NCBI GenBank assembly: GCA_907165065.1
Contig: OU015541.1
Coordinates: 9,558,501-9,622,500 of the forward strand
Source: Caprimulgus europaeus
Taxonomy: Eukaryota; Chordata; Aves; Caprimulgiformes; Caprimulgidae
Reading direction: 5' to 3'
DNA: 64,000 nt
The notes under the pieces were generated by a model. The model was not told the origin of the DNA. It made no database searches and worked only from the letters and a program-made list of their open reading frames with translations. A program made the position numbers and the translations under genes. Shown here in pieces: positions 53,546-64,000 of the stretch; the stretch's first letter is position 1; the number at the start of each line of letters is the position of its first letter.

Positions 53546-55804
53546 CAACACAAAATGAGAATTCAATTTTTTTTTCAAAATTGGACCAATCAATTCCATT
53601 GACCAGAATGCTCGATACCTCTGGTTTGGAACGTGGATTCTTGATAATTTTTCTAGGGTAATATTCCCAAGCTATTAAGGCATGTAATTTGATGTATGCC
53701 AAGATAACTCATAGCGAAGCACAGCCTGATGCGTTCATGGTTATTTGGATGCAACTGAGATGTACTACTATATAACAAACTTTTAATTCTGACTCAGAAA
53801 CAAGTGTTTTAAGAAGAAAATGTTCTCCAGCACAGCAGAATCTTCAAAAGAGTGAAGACTTTGATTTTTAACCAAACACTTGCCAAACTGTGGAAAGGGA
53901 GAAGAGGGAATGGGAATAGAGCCTGAATTTGGCAAGTTTTGTGCAAAGCATCTTATATGCCTCATGATATTTGGGAACCAGGAGATGAACAGAGCACCTT
54001 GGCACCAGTAACGCTTAAAAGCTGAACCTGAAATGAAACGCTTCCCTCATTTATGTCTGTCTTCATTTCTAGAGATTGAGGATCTATTTTTTATCCCATA
54101 TTGTTGGGAGCTGTCAAATATCAGCATTTTTTCCTTTTAAGGATCTATCCTGAAACATAACACAGGAACTCCCTAGGAGGAATCTAGAGGGAAGGAGTAA
54201 AATAATCTAAAATATTTGTTACTCTAGTAAGGGAAGACTGAATTAGTTGTTTTCCTTAATCTAGAAGGTTGAAGATTGCCACAAACAGGTCAGCTTTGTG
54301 TATACTGTGGGTAAGACAAGGTAGCCAAAATTGCAGCAGAATGGGATTTTGGGAAAGTGTGGGGCATTTTGAGATAAAACTTTGGACGTTCAACTTGTTG
54401 TGAGAGGTTGAAAGAAAACTCTGTCCCAGTTGGCAGATGATGTTTTGTGATGGCTTTTTATTTTGTAATTCCATGCATCGTGGCTTTTACTGGTTGTTTG
54501 CTGGGACTGGTTGTTGTTGTTCCCTTTGATCTCGGGGGGAACAACGGAGTTCCCAACTCTGCTTCTGTTGGACTCTCCACCACTCTAATGGAGGTGAAAT
54601 CTTGAGCACTGGAGGGCAGGCAGAGGATTTGGATATATCTTTTAAAGGTAGATCACACTCATGCTTTTGCATAGACTGCCAGATTTGAGACTGAGAGATT
54701 ACTGCTTCTATGGCAGTTGGCACAGACTGTGGACAAAGGGAACAATTACATGATGGAAATTTGTAATATCCATGTTCCTGGAATTAGATGATAAACCAAA
54801 TGGAATTCCTTCTTTCTTCACGACCGAAGACTTTGAGAAAGCCTATGATTTCTCTTCTGTCCTCTTACAAGACAGTGTGCTGTGGTACTTTTTCCTAGTG
54901 ATGTTGGGCAGGGGATCCTGTTAATAAGCTTACAGCATTTAATGGCCTGCAGTATGAACGTGCACTATGTGTTTGTAGTGGGGTGAACTTGGTCTTCTAC
55001 CATGTGGAATTCAAAGAACAGGAGTAGAGTACCCAGTAAAGTTATGAAACCTTGTGAGGAGTTTAACAGGTTGGACAGACATCAGAGAGGGAGAAGAGCT
55101 CTATGTACCTCCTTTCTCCTGTGGAGTAAAGGTGTAGGCTGGCTGAACTCCAGTGATCCCTTCTTTTTGAATCAGCCATCTGTGATCAGGTTGGACTTGA
55201 AAGGATTGCTCAGGTGTAAATGTATAATGCTTCCCATGTTGTTATTTAGAAAGTGTAATTACTTCTTAGAACCCCATATCCTCTCATTAGTGTTCAGCAG
55301 AGTTGTAGTGTGAATGTTAAGTTTGAAAATAAATCAGTTCCAAGACTTTCTCCATTTATCAGTTACCTGCTCAATCAAATTTCTGTACAGAATTCTCTGA
55401 ATGAGTATTCTTTTGAGTCTTTTGATATATTTTAAGTATTTCTGCTCTATGTCTTAACAAAAAAAGAGTTTATGGGGAATTATGTGTCATCAACATAAGG
55501 AAATAGGCCATTATGCTTGCTGAGTTTAACTGTTCATGAATTTACAAACTAGAAAACTTGGAACAACTGGCACCAGACAAGATAAATAGCAAGAAGGGAT
55601 AGATAAATATTTAAGATTTAATATTACTAAATAATTTAATATTTGTCACTGTCCAAAACCTGTTCAGACATTAGTTAATCAACCATCACTGCAACCCAAT
55701 AAATATTCCTAAGCCACATTTAACACATGATGATTCTTAAGCCAGAGAAGCTGTACTAAAAATTTTTAAATGTGGGTAGAGTTTCTGTTCCTTTTGTGAC
55801 TGAT

Positions 55805-55990
55805 GTCTTTACTGCGAGGGTGACTGAGCACTGCCCAGAGAGGTTGTAGAGTTTCTGTCCTTGGAGATATTAGAAAGCTACCTGGACATGGTCCTGGGAA
55901 ACTGGCTTGGCGTGGCCCTGCTTGAGCAGGGAGGGTTGGACCAAATAATCTCCAGAGGTCTCTCAATGTCAGCCATTCTGTGGTTCTGTG
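55805..55990 (+). repeat. CR1 LINE fragment, 3' end, plus orientation
   Basis: About 185 bases match the CR1 3' region in sense orientation: CACTGCCCAGAGAGGTTGTA, TCTGTCCTTGGAGATATTAG, CCTGGACATGGTCCTGGGAA, GCCCTGCTTGAGCAGGGAGG, GGTTGGACCAAATAATCTCC and a terminal ATTCTGTGGTTCTGTGA. It is the opposite orientation to the copies at 6.26 and 24.16 kb. The 95-codon minus-strand frame at 55766-56053 is antisense repeat and not a gene. The copy is moderately diverged and 5' truncated. Confidence 0.95.
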
Positions 55991-56384
55991 ACAACTGCAG
56001 ACTACTTCCAGTTCTGTGCTAGTCACTGTGCTGAGTTTGACTACCTTCAGCATTGTAGTTCTTTTGTGTTACAATTGTGTTTATGTACTTGAATTTTGCT
56101 TAGAAGTTACTGCAACAGCCGGTCACTTAACTTGTAGAATTGAACTCTTTTGAAAACGCCTAATTAGTAACATTGCTGTACAAAAGCAAGGACTTTGCAA
56201 AATGGGGAAGGGAGAGCTCCTGGAAGAGTGCTGAGAGGGTGCTTTTAGATGGTATATGAAAGAAAACTGGAAACTGTACTCAGACCTTAGAAGTCTCAAG
56301 TGAATTGCTAAAGGACCACAAAAACATATGCTCTCTTCTGAATATTCTTTGTCTTTTTATATTAGGTTACTGTTTACCTGGCAG

Positions 56385-56454
56385 ATGTTCCCAGACTGAG
56401 AATGGCATGGAGTGGAGGACGCTGCAGTAGAAGTGGTTAATCCCTCTTTCTTTG
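56385..56454 (+). other. Possible small non-coding exon
   Basis: A segment bounded by an acceptor-like TTTACCTGGCAG (ending 56384) and a donor-like TTTG then GTATGT at 56455. An alternative acceptor (TTTTTATATTAG) ends at 56365. It contains ATG codons but each frame is soon closed, so if used it would be untranslated or would interrupt the coding frame. The splice signals are of ordinary strength and such pairs occur often by chance in introns. Confidence 0.15.
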
Positions 56455-56560
56455 GTATGTTTTCACTTTTTGTAGTAACAAAGTATGTTGCATTTATAAT
56501 ATGAGTTATTGCAGATGTATCTGCAAAATAATGACTGGATGCGAGATCATGGGGCTTTCT

Positions 56561-56605
56561 TTATAATCACATATGTGATTATAATCCATAAGCCATTATA
56601 ATCAC
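56561..56605. repeat. 24-bp perfect palindrome with a third arm copy
   Basis: A perfect inverted repeat with no spacer occupies 56561-56584, with left arm TTATAATCACAT and CATATG (an E-box-type hexamer) at the centre. The ten-base arm TTATAATCAC occurs again in direct orientation at 56596-56605. The palindrome could extrude a hairpin or bind a dimeric factor twice, but no function is shown. Confidence 0.9.
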
Positions 56606-57371
56606 AATGAAAAAAATCAGCTGTTGCATTTTTATCACTTGATGGCTTGTTTAAAAACATTTTGAGGAGGCAATGACTGAAAGTCTTGCATTCGTTGAAT
56701 AATTATGATTAGATGTTAAGCTAAGTAATGTGGTGCTATAAATCCAGTGCTCTACCATTGAAAGCATTTTGCCTGATGAGTTTACCTGTAGGAAAACATT
56801 CTGGTTCTTCTCATGGCATTAAAACTTGTATTTCTTCTGTGGTTCAGAGGAGCTCTAGGGGGACTGACTTCCAGGTAACTTCTGAAATTCTTATACCCAT
56901 TGCACTGATTTAAAAGTATGTGCATTGTTAAAGAGGAAGTATGTGTACATTGTCCATCTCGGGGAGAATGCGGCTCTGGAGATTGTCTTAAAGTCATCTT
57001 TCAATGTGGTCTAGCCTTTTGGAGACTGACATATCTGCTTCTTAGTGCTAATAAAATAAATACTTCAATGCATAAAACCCTAAACCCCTTAGTTAACAGG
57101 AAAACTAAATATATGTCTAAAGGCTGTGGTGAATTTTAGCCCACTGCTTTCATGGATGCAAACTGTTGCAGAAAGATTCTAGTGCAGCCGGGCACAAATC
57201 TTAAAATATAAAAGGTTCTGATTTACACAGGATGAAATGGAGCTTAAAGACACAGGCACCTCAAGGACAAGCATGATTGCCCTCTTTGCAAGGAGTTCTT
57301 TGATTATTTTTTTTTCAGTCAAATATCATGTAATTTAGTATTGTTCACTTTCCAAAAACCCCTTGCCACAG

Positions 57372-57401
57372 GTGAAGCCAATGCTACCAAAGACAAAGAA
57401 A
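57372..57401 (+). other. Possible 30-nt microexon
   Basis: A 30-base segment that is open in the frame starting at 57372 (ten codons, rich in Lys and Pro). It lies between an acceptor-like CCCCTTGCCACAG (ending 57371) and a near-perfect donor (GTGAGT at 57402). A length divisible by three would suit an in-frame microexon. The donor is good but the acceptor tract is interrupted by purines, and I know of no protein with this segment. Kept only as a candidate. Confidence 0.15.
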
Positions 57402-57599
57402 GTGAGTATTTCCAGATTGTGTTTGGTGAAGTTTATTTCTTTGCAAGAATCCAGCATGATGCCAGTTTTCTCAGTTTCATCCATTAACAGAGGGTGGTAT
57501 TTGTGCTTGGACAGTCAGCTATCTGATTTGCAGACAAGACAACCTCTGCTCATCAAGTATCATCATGAATTCCATTAGGAATTGGGACTCAGAGCTTCT

Positions 57600-60110
57600 A
57601 GAGTTCTAGGGCAGGCTTTCCTTGCATAAAGTCTTCACTTCTACTGTGTTGTAAAGCAATCATTTCTGAGCACTGACTGTTTTAAGCCTCATGCTGAACA
57701 GCATGGCTTTTTCCTCCTCTTCCTGTCACTAATACTTTTACTTGAATTTGTTATGGTGGATTCAGAGCCAGCAGCGGAACTTGACTGAATTAAGAGTGAC
57801 AAATGTCTGATTCTTGGATTTTCTATTATTCAAATACTTCTAAAATAATTACCCCTAGGCCAGATGCTTGGCTATTCTAGTTCCCTGCCATTCCTGTTTT
57901 GCTTTAAGGCAAGAAACAAGGAGCTCCCTTGCATAGAAAAATGTCCAGCGTAGATCTAATGCAACATCCCCATGTTGGATCTACTGCCTCAAATACTGTT
58001 TTCTCGTTTGCCAAAGATGCACTGGAGTATCTTGGAGAAGGGTCAAAAATGATGTGTGTTTTGGTGAGGCTGTCTGCTAAAAGGTTCAGTTAATGGGAAG
58101 GAGGATGTCAGCACCATTTTCAATTGTGACTTGTCCCCCTGCTATTTTTTGTGTGCTCTCCTCTGCCCCCAGTGTTGCTTGGACACTCCTGGGAATCTAG
58201 CCTTGAATACTTGGATACTCTTACTGGTCTAGCCTCTGGGTCACCAGACATACAGCTGCTCTGCATAATGCAGTACAACTAAGCTAGCTCCAAAGGAGAT
58301 TCCTTGAGTACTGGAAGCAGTGTTCCTATGTCAGTGACCTGAACAGAGCTCTGCATTTACCTCATTTGGCAGACCTTGGGACAAGCATGGTTAAATTACT
58401 TTGAGCTAGTTTGGTTATCTCTAAACTGAGCTATGGTCTGTGGAGACAGGTAGGCTGGATTTTGCAGACTTTCTGCACTCTTGGAATTAGCTGTTGTACA
58501 GCAAGTTAATGTGGTTTTATACACTTAATAAATATATTTGGATATATCTGTTTACATTTTGGAGGGGAGTTGAAAAGTCAGTGAAGTTGTATTGATTTCA
58601 CTGAAAGCAGAGAGCTCTACAAATTGGACCAGTTAGGTGTCCAAATGGAATTTCAGAATTAAGCCACTTTCAAATTAGTATATTTTTTATTTTCTTCTTT
58701 CCAACCTACTAGTTTAACAGAGTAATTTTTTTTAATAATATCTGTGAAGACTTTTGAAGATAACCAAATAAAAAATATGTTGCCAGTAGTATTCTAAGAA
58801 AATAAAACACTGTGAGGCTTTATTTATTTTTTTTATTTTACTTTGGATTACTAAAGATGAAGTAGGCATTTTCTGCCACTGTAACAAAACAGAAACCAAA
58901 ATTTTTTGGGTGTATAATGCAGTGTTGCAGTTGTTAACTGTTGACCCTGCCTTCACACTAGAGGAATTTTTGGAAGTATGAATGAGCAGTCAAGCAGAAG
59001 CCAAGTTGAAGCAACAGCTCTGATGAATGACATCTCAAAGCAGCAAGAATGTTTTTTAATAACTTAAGGCATTGCCTGTAGAAAGGGAAAACAAAGGATT
59101 TGCAGTCTATTCATAATCTTAATTTCTGGAAGAGGGGGAGGTGTGCATGTGTGTGTGAACGTGTGTTAAAGGTTTAAAGTTAATTATGGAGCCCAGAGAG
59201 AAAAGAAAGTGAAGCTGAAACTTCCAAGGCTTCTGATGTTATCTATGACTGCTGTGGTGGATAAGCTAGGTTACTCCCTTGCTTTAATGGCATGTGTGAA
59301 GAAGTTTAATGGAAACTGAGTATGTGGCAAGGCAACTTTGTATTAAAAGCAGAGAAATTATTAACACTAAATTCGAGCTCTTTATGTGCCTATTAGTGTA
59401 TAGTTACTAGATAACTCAATACAAGTAGTCCTGTAGAGCAAGGTAGTTGGTGCTGAGCACCCAACATCCATGCTGTGTTTTGTAGTCTTTTTCTTTATAG
59501 CAGTTCTAGTCTGGTCCTTTCAGCTGAATTAGAATTAGCATTTGTAGTAGGTTTTAAATGGGCCTCTAAGGTACATCTTCCAGCTTACTTTAATTCAAAA
59601 AGTGTCCTGTTTGTGTGCTTTGAGATGGCTCCACAGCATAAACCAAAGCACAGTAAGTGGGGGCAGCTGGGAGGTTTGTTGTGCATGACAGGTGTATATT
59701 CCTACTAAGTTATTTAACAACTTCCACTAAAACAAATCACATTTTTTTTGTATTTAACTTTGCACAGAAAGCATTCCAGAATAGGTTTTGTTTTCTAAAG
59801 GAGCAGTGAAATCAAACTAGAAATACTGACTGCTGGAAAAATGTGAATTTCTAAAGTGAGTGCAGTCAAGTGATCACGTCATCAATTATGTGAGCAAAAC
59901 CATTTCAGAAATGTTGCATTAAAAATTAGTTATGCTGCCAATGTGGAGATAGTCTGTTTTAATTTATTTATCAGCTTTTACATGGCAATAGCTGCTCAAA
60001 TGTTGGAAGAAAGAGTAGCAGAGTAACTTTTTTTTCCCTTACTCTGGTGGTGAAGGGCCCTTCCTGCACACATGATGACATGGTTTATGTAACAAGAGTG
60101 TTCAAATGCC
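57600..60110. other. Predicted intronic stretch
   Basis: I see no exon, RNA gene or recognisable mobile element here. There is a short GT-rich tract near 59140-59168. Open frames such as 59475-59708 have no recognisable domain. Confidence 0.5.
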
Positions 60111-60119
60111 CTTGAAAAT

Positions 60120-60425
60120 GTGACCTATGAGGAAAGACTGAAAGCTCGTGTTTAGTCTAGGACAGGCAAGACTGAGGGTAGACATGGTTTTTCAGGTGCC
60201 TCAAATATCACTGCAAAGAGGAAGGGAATAATCTTTTCCTCATTGACTGGATAGAGGACATGAAATAATGGCCTTAAGTTTCACTAGAGGTTAAGGGTAG
60301 GTAGTTAGAAGAGCTTCTTATTTGCAAATATGGAATAGATTTTTGAGAGAGGTTTGAAACCTCTGGAGATTTAAAGAATAGGTAACAAACAGGTGCCAGA
60401 ATGTCTCGGTGTAGCTGGTCATGCC
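60120..60425 (+). repeat. Older, diverged CR1 LINE fragment
   Basis: The order of blocks matches a more 5' part of the CR1 3' region than the other copies show. CTATGAGGAAAGACTGAAAG comes first, then TTTAGTCTAGGACAGGCAAG, GACTGAGGGTAGACATGGTT, GAAATAATGGCCTTAAGTTT, GTTAAGGGTAGGTAGTTAG and AAGAGCTTCTTATTTGC. Many substitutions and small gaps show that this copy is old. Similarity becomes hard to follow beyond about 60425, and a tail may reach 60490. It is plus orientation, non-coding and 5' truncated. Confidence 0.8.
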
Positions 60426-60499
60426 TGGGAGAGCTAGCTGGAGTGGACAGTTTCTTGAGGAAAGCCCTCTAGATCTATTCAGTGATGGCTAATAAAACA

Positions 60500-63400
60500 T
60501 TAGTCTCTCTTCTGTGAACAGTGATCCATGCTTTTAATTCTTGATGTGCAGTGTGCAATAGAAACAGGGTGTGACTAAAATCTTATAGATGACAAAGGCA
60601 AACTACAGCAGAGTTCAGTCTAGTGAACTAAGAACCTGATTCCTTTTTCTGTATCTGACGGATTCCAAACTCTTGGAAAGTGACGTTGATTTAAGACAAA
60701 CTTAGAGATCTGAATTTTCCAGTGTACTGATTGTCCTTTTAGAAGTGTGTTTGTCAGCCTTATAAAGTTAAGTATCTTGTTGACACAGGTGGATTTGTCT
60801 TGGTGACTCAGTTCATTTGGCTGTTGATCACACTTTTAATTCTTTTTGCTGATGAGATAGTCTCAGTTGGAATTAGCTAAACCAATTTGCAGATCAGGAT
60901 TTAAAAAAAAAAAAAATCAACCACAATATACCAAGTTCTAAACTCTTGACTTCTCCCATTCCCCATGCTTTCCTTATATGCCAGGAGAAAATGATCTGTC
61001 TAGTTTTGATTTATTTTGCACAACACAAACTAGGCTTGTTAAGTCCAAGTCAATTATAATGAAATGTTTGAGCATATGTCAGCTTCCCAGAAAATTGTAT
61101 TGTGTAATCCAGCACTTCACTATTCTGACAAGCTGAAGAAATGTTTCCAGTAGAGGAATCAATCAGAAGAAATGAATCATCATCTGTGGGGAAAGGAGAA
61201 GGAAAAAAGAAAGCCAGAAATATTGTCCTCTATGAATTAGACTTAATTTACTTTGAAGTGAACTCAGGCTACCTCTAGAAAGGTTATAACCTAGAACAGC
61301 CCATGACATTGCAAAACAGTGTTCAAGCTGGTTTTTTGTATGTACCTTCTGTATTTGGCTGACACAGAGGGAAAAATCAGCAGCTGAGGAAGTAACTTCC
61401 CCTGAACCTTTGATCCCAAATTCTGTTGCTGCTGCTCAGTCTTGGCAGGAGTTATCTCACTTTCTCTTACAGTATCCTTAGGAAGAGTAACTGTCAGACT
61501 TCTCTTGCCTTAGTGTTGCATTGTGTTCTGAAGGAAATAGTCCAAGTTTACTTGTTCATTATATTACTTCTTGTTAAAGGAAAAAATGTTTAATTTTTTT
61601 TTTCTGTTGTCCTATATCCTTTGTTAACATGTGTTCTGTAGAAAGCTCTGATAACAAAAGTTATTGCACTTTAAGTGGAAACCTATGAAGATGATGTCAG
61701 CTGTTCTTTGTGGTAGCAGCATTAAATAGAGTTCCAAGGTGAAACTATTTACTGCAGATATGAATGTGCCATTTTATTTCTAAAGTAGAATTTGATCACT
61801 ATATTACAGTAATCCTATTCTTGGTGCATAAGTTGCAGAAAATACAAGGCTGAGATCAAAATAACTTTCAATTCAGTATGGTTCACTGCAAGTTCTTCTG
61901 AGGTGTCAAGATTTAAACTTCTACTTGAGTAACTTCATTTGCCTTTGCTTCTTTAGAATAACTTGTTCTTGTGTGCCAATGTCTAAGTAGGTGGTCTCTT
62001 TAAAGGATAGTAGAAGGAGAGGTAGCAGGAAAGTGGCTACTGTGGCGTCCTGTGTTCTTATTTATGTAGTTGGGGTTGGGAGGAGAATGTTACCCATTTC
62101 TGCCTTACTAAATAGGGCAATGAGGTCACATAACTGTTTCAAAACTTTATATTTTGGAGTGATTTTACAAGCAATACTATCATGCATATACTGAAGGTGG
62201 TGATAACATAATTCAAACAGTGGAGTACCTCAGTTTCTTTGAACAGAAATTGGAGAATAACTTGTCATGTATTTTATTGGTCTACTTGAAAAATATCCTT
62301 AACCTTAAGTAAAAATCGTACTGGGGGCACTGAAGATAAATAACACTCTGGTTTAATCCAGTACTCTCATTCTCACAGCAAGGCAGTCAAAGATGTGTCA
62401 AGTCCAGTGTTCTCTTTCTGGTTGCAGCCAATAATAGGCACTTAAATGTGTAAGAACACAAATGTAGAGAGGTATGCTACTGAGAAGTCCCTCTGGCTAA
62501 GCAAGTTCTGCAAGTTGTACTGTGCCTACACTGTTGCAATTAATAATCTTTGATTGATTTTCTTTGCCTATAGAGGTATCTTTTCACTAAGTCAAACCTG
62601 GTTTACTGTTTTAACAGTCTTTGAGAATTAGGATTAAAAAAAATAGGATTGTGAGTTTCAGCAAGAGACCTCCTCAGCCATGTTTCTGTAGCTCTGCAAG
62701 AAGTGGAGAAGGAAAAATGTTAACATTCCAAGCTCCTAATGCAGGTGCGATATGTCTCTGAATTCTGGGAAAGCTTCAGGCTTATAGTGAGGTTTAAAAA
62801 ATTTTACTGTAGAGAATTAAAAAAAAAAAAAAGTAATGAAGTTATTTCTTTGGTTTTATTTGTTTATTCCATCTCATCTTGTTCAAAGACCTTCAGATCA
62901 ACCCACTTTAAAAAAAAAAAAAAAGAAAAAAGAAAGAAAAGAAAAAAACATATTTGGTTTGAAATCTATTACACTGAAGTGCAAAACCAGATAGTGTTAT
63001 TTTGCTTTTATTCTTTGAGCTATTTAGGTACAGATTTCTGAGTTTTTCTACAGTTGTGCAAGATAGAATTAAGTGTTTCATGAGATCAGTTTTTTACATC
63101 TTGGGTAATTACTAGCAGGTGGACTTTCATAAAATCGCCAGCAATGCAGTCTGCCTTTGCAAAGATTTGCAGACCTCTCTGACACTATGGCTGCTGTCTA
63201 ATGCTGAACTATTGCTTGACAGCTTTATTTTTTTGAGCAGTGTTTTGTTAATATATTAGCTGCACAGACATCTTGTTGTGCAAAACATGATCATACATCT
63301 GTATGCAGTCAGTTTGTTCCTATAGCAAATTGCACCTTTTCCTTTTTGCCTTCTAGTGTATACATCTCAGTGTTCTATTCATGGCCATATAAAGCTTTAA

Positions 63401-64000
63401 ACAGAGCTTGCCGTTTGTGTCTCTCATGAATCATGCATTCATCAGTGTGTGTGATACATTATTAATCTCTAATCTGAGGATTCAAGTGTTGTCACTGAAA
63501 ACAAGCATCTTAGCCTATTTTAAAATTACCAACAGGAAAAAACAAAACAGTTCACTACACTTATGAAGGTTTAGCTGAAACTCAAATTGCTCTGTTTATA
63601 CTTATAGAAGCTTATATACTGGGACACAGGTGGAAAAATAATATTTAAGGAGAGAGGTGGGGTACAACAGTTGCTTGATTTTGGCATTGTTCTGCCTGTA
63701 AGAAACACCTGCTCTTAGTTGGAGCTTGTGCACTCAGACCATGAAGTTCACCTTTTGTTTCTCTAGGTGTATTGTAAGCAATGCCAACTGCAGAAGGAGG
63801 AAAGATTGCTCAGATTTTGGGAAGCTTCAGTAGAACATGTTATGGTGTATTGAACTGTAATAATGTCCCCTGATTTTAACATTCTTTTTGTTGAGGGTCA
63901 AGATATAGGAAAAGAAATGGCAAAATCTACAATACTTCTACAAAGCTTCCAAGAAATTACCTAGACCATTTCTAACTCTGATCTTTAGTTTAGTTTACTC
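60500..64000. other. Predicted intronic stretch to the window edge
   Basis: AT-rich sequence with homopolymer runs, for example poly(A) at 60902-60915 and 62819-62832. I see no supported exon. An ATG frame of 30 codons at 63783-63872 has no recognisable product and no convincing donor. If the gene model from 47 kb is right, the next exons lie beyond the right edge. Confidence 0.5.
62908..62950 (+). repeat. A-rich (GAAAA)n tract
   Basis: A poly(A) run followed by GAAAAAAGAAAGAAAAGAAA and more A. The Lys-rich middle of the 100-codon plus-strand frame at 62739-63041 is a translation of this tract, so that frame is not a gene. It could be an eroded retroposon tail, but no element body is recognisable to its left. 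Confidence 0.8.

Larger units (their letters stand above)
48470..55800. other. Predicted intronic stretch
   Basis: About 7 kb of AT-rich sequence with no exon that I can defend. A good pyrimidine-rich acceptor (TCTTCCTTTCTTTCAG) ends at 52599, but the sequence after it is soon stopped in the frame that would follow the candidate signal exon and has no clear close donor. Minus-strand frames at 54256-54474 and 54487-54723 are in the same register, separated by one stop, but show no recognisable protein. Simple repeats are entered separately. Confidence 0.5.

Noticed and set aside
55766-56053. 95-codon minus-strand open frame.
   Set aside because: It is antisense to a CR1 LINE fragment.
62739-63041. 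100-codon plus-strand open frame with a Lys-rich segment.
   Set aside because: The Lys-rich part is a translated A-rich simple repeat, and the rest shows no domain.
1-64000. Search for tRNA, rRNA, snRNA, CRISPR arrays, phage or bacterial gene clusters.
   Set aside because: I saw no tRNA B-box in a plausible cloverleaf, no regularly spaced repeats and no dense coding. The window is vertebrate non-coding DNA.

Overview
The window looks like vertebrate nuclear DNA, most probably from a bird. It is AT-rich and almost free of coding sequence. It carries four CR1 LINE fragments of the type that dominates avian interspersed repeats, and three degraded pieces that resemble ancient amniote MIR/CORE SINEs. 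It has one sharply bounded CpG island. There is no operon structure, ribosome binding site, CRISPR array or other prokaryotic feature. The many short open frames on both strands have the sizes expected by chance in DNA of this composition, and I do not annotate them as genes.

Layout. From 1 to about 46.4 kb the DNA is intergenic or deep intronic, and I can identify no host gene in it. It holds a 3' CR1 tail (6.26 kb, minus), a decayed endogenous retrovirus integrase (7.30-7.80 kb, plus), a weaker reverse-transcriptase-like open frame (5.27-5.62 kb, minus), a better preserved CR1 (24.16-24.33 kb, minus), two MIR-like pieces (27.7 and 44.5 kb), a 25-bp tandem duplication (36.1 kb) and several simple repeats. 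From about 46.5 to 47.7 kb there is a CpG island with GC boxes and an inverted CCAAT box. It contains four good plus-strand splice donors, which makes it the likely promoter and first exon(s) of a gene read left to right. A third MIR-like piece lies on its right flank.

From about 47.8 kb to the end the sequence looks like the 5' introns of that gene. The best downstream exon candidate is at 48.38-48.46 kb. It starts with an ATG, encodes a hydrophobic segment like a secretion signal and ends at a strong donor in phase 1. Weaker exon-like segments are at 56.4 and 57.4 kb. Two plus-strand CR1 fragments lie at 55.8 and 60.1 kb. I could not name the gene, and its main coding exons must lie to the right of the window if the model is correct.

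I found no new biological system. The most interesting items are the integrase relic, whose conserved residues keep nearly correct spacing, and the promoter with its possible signal-peptide exon.
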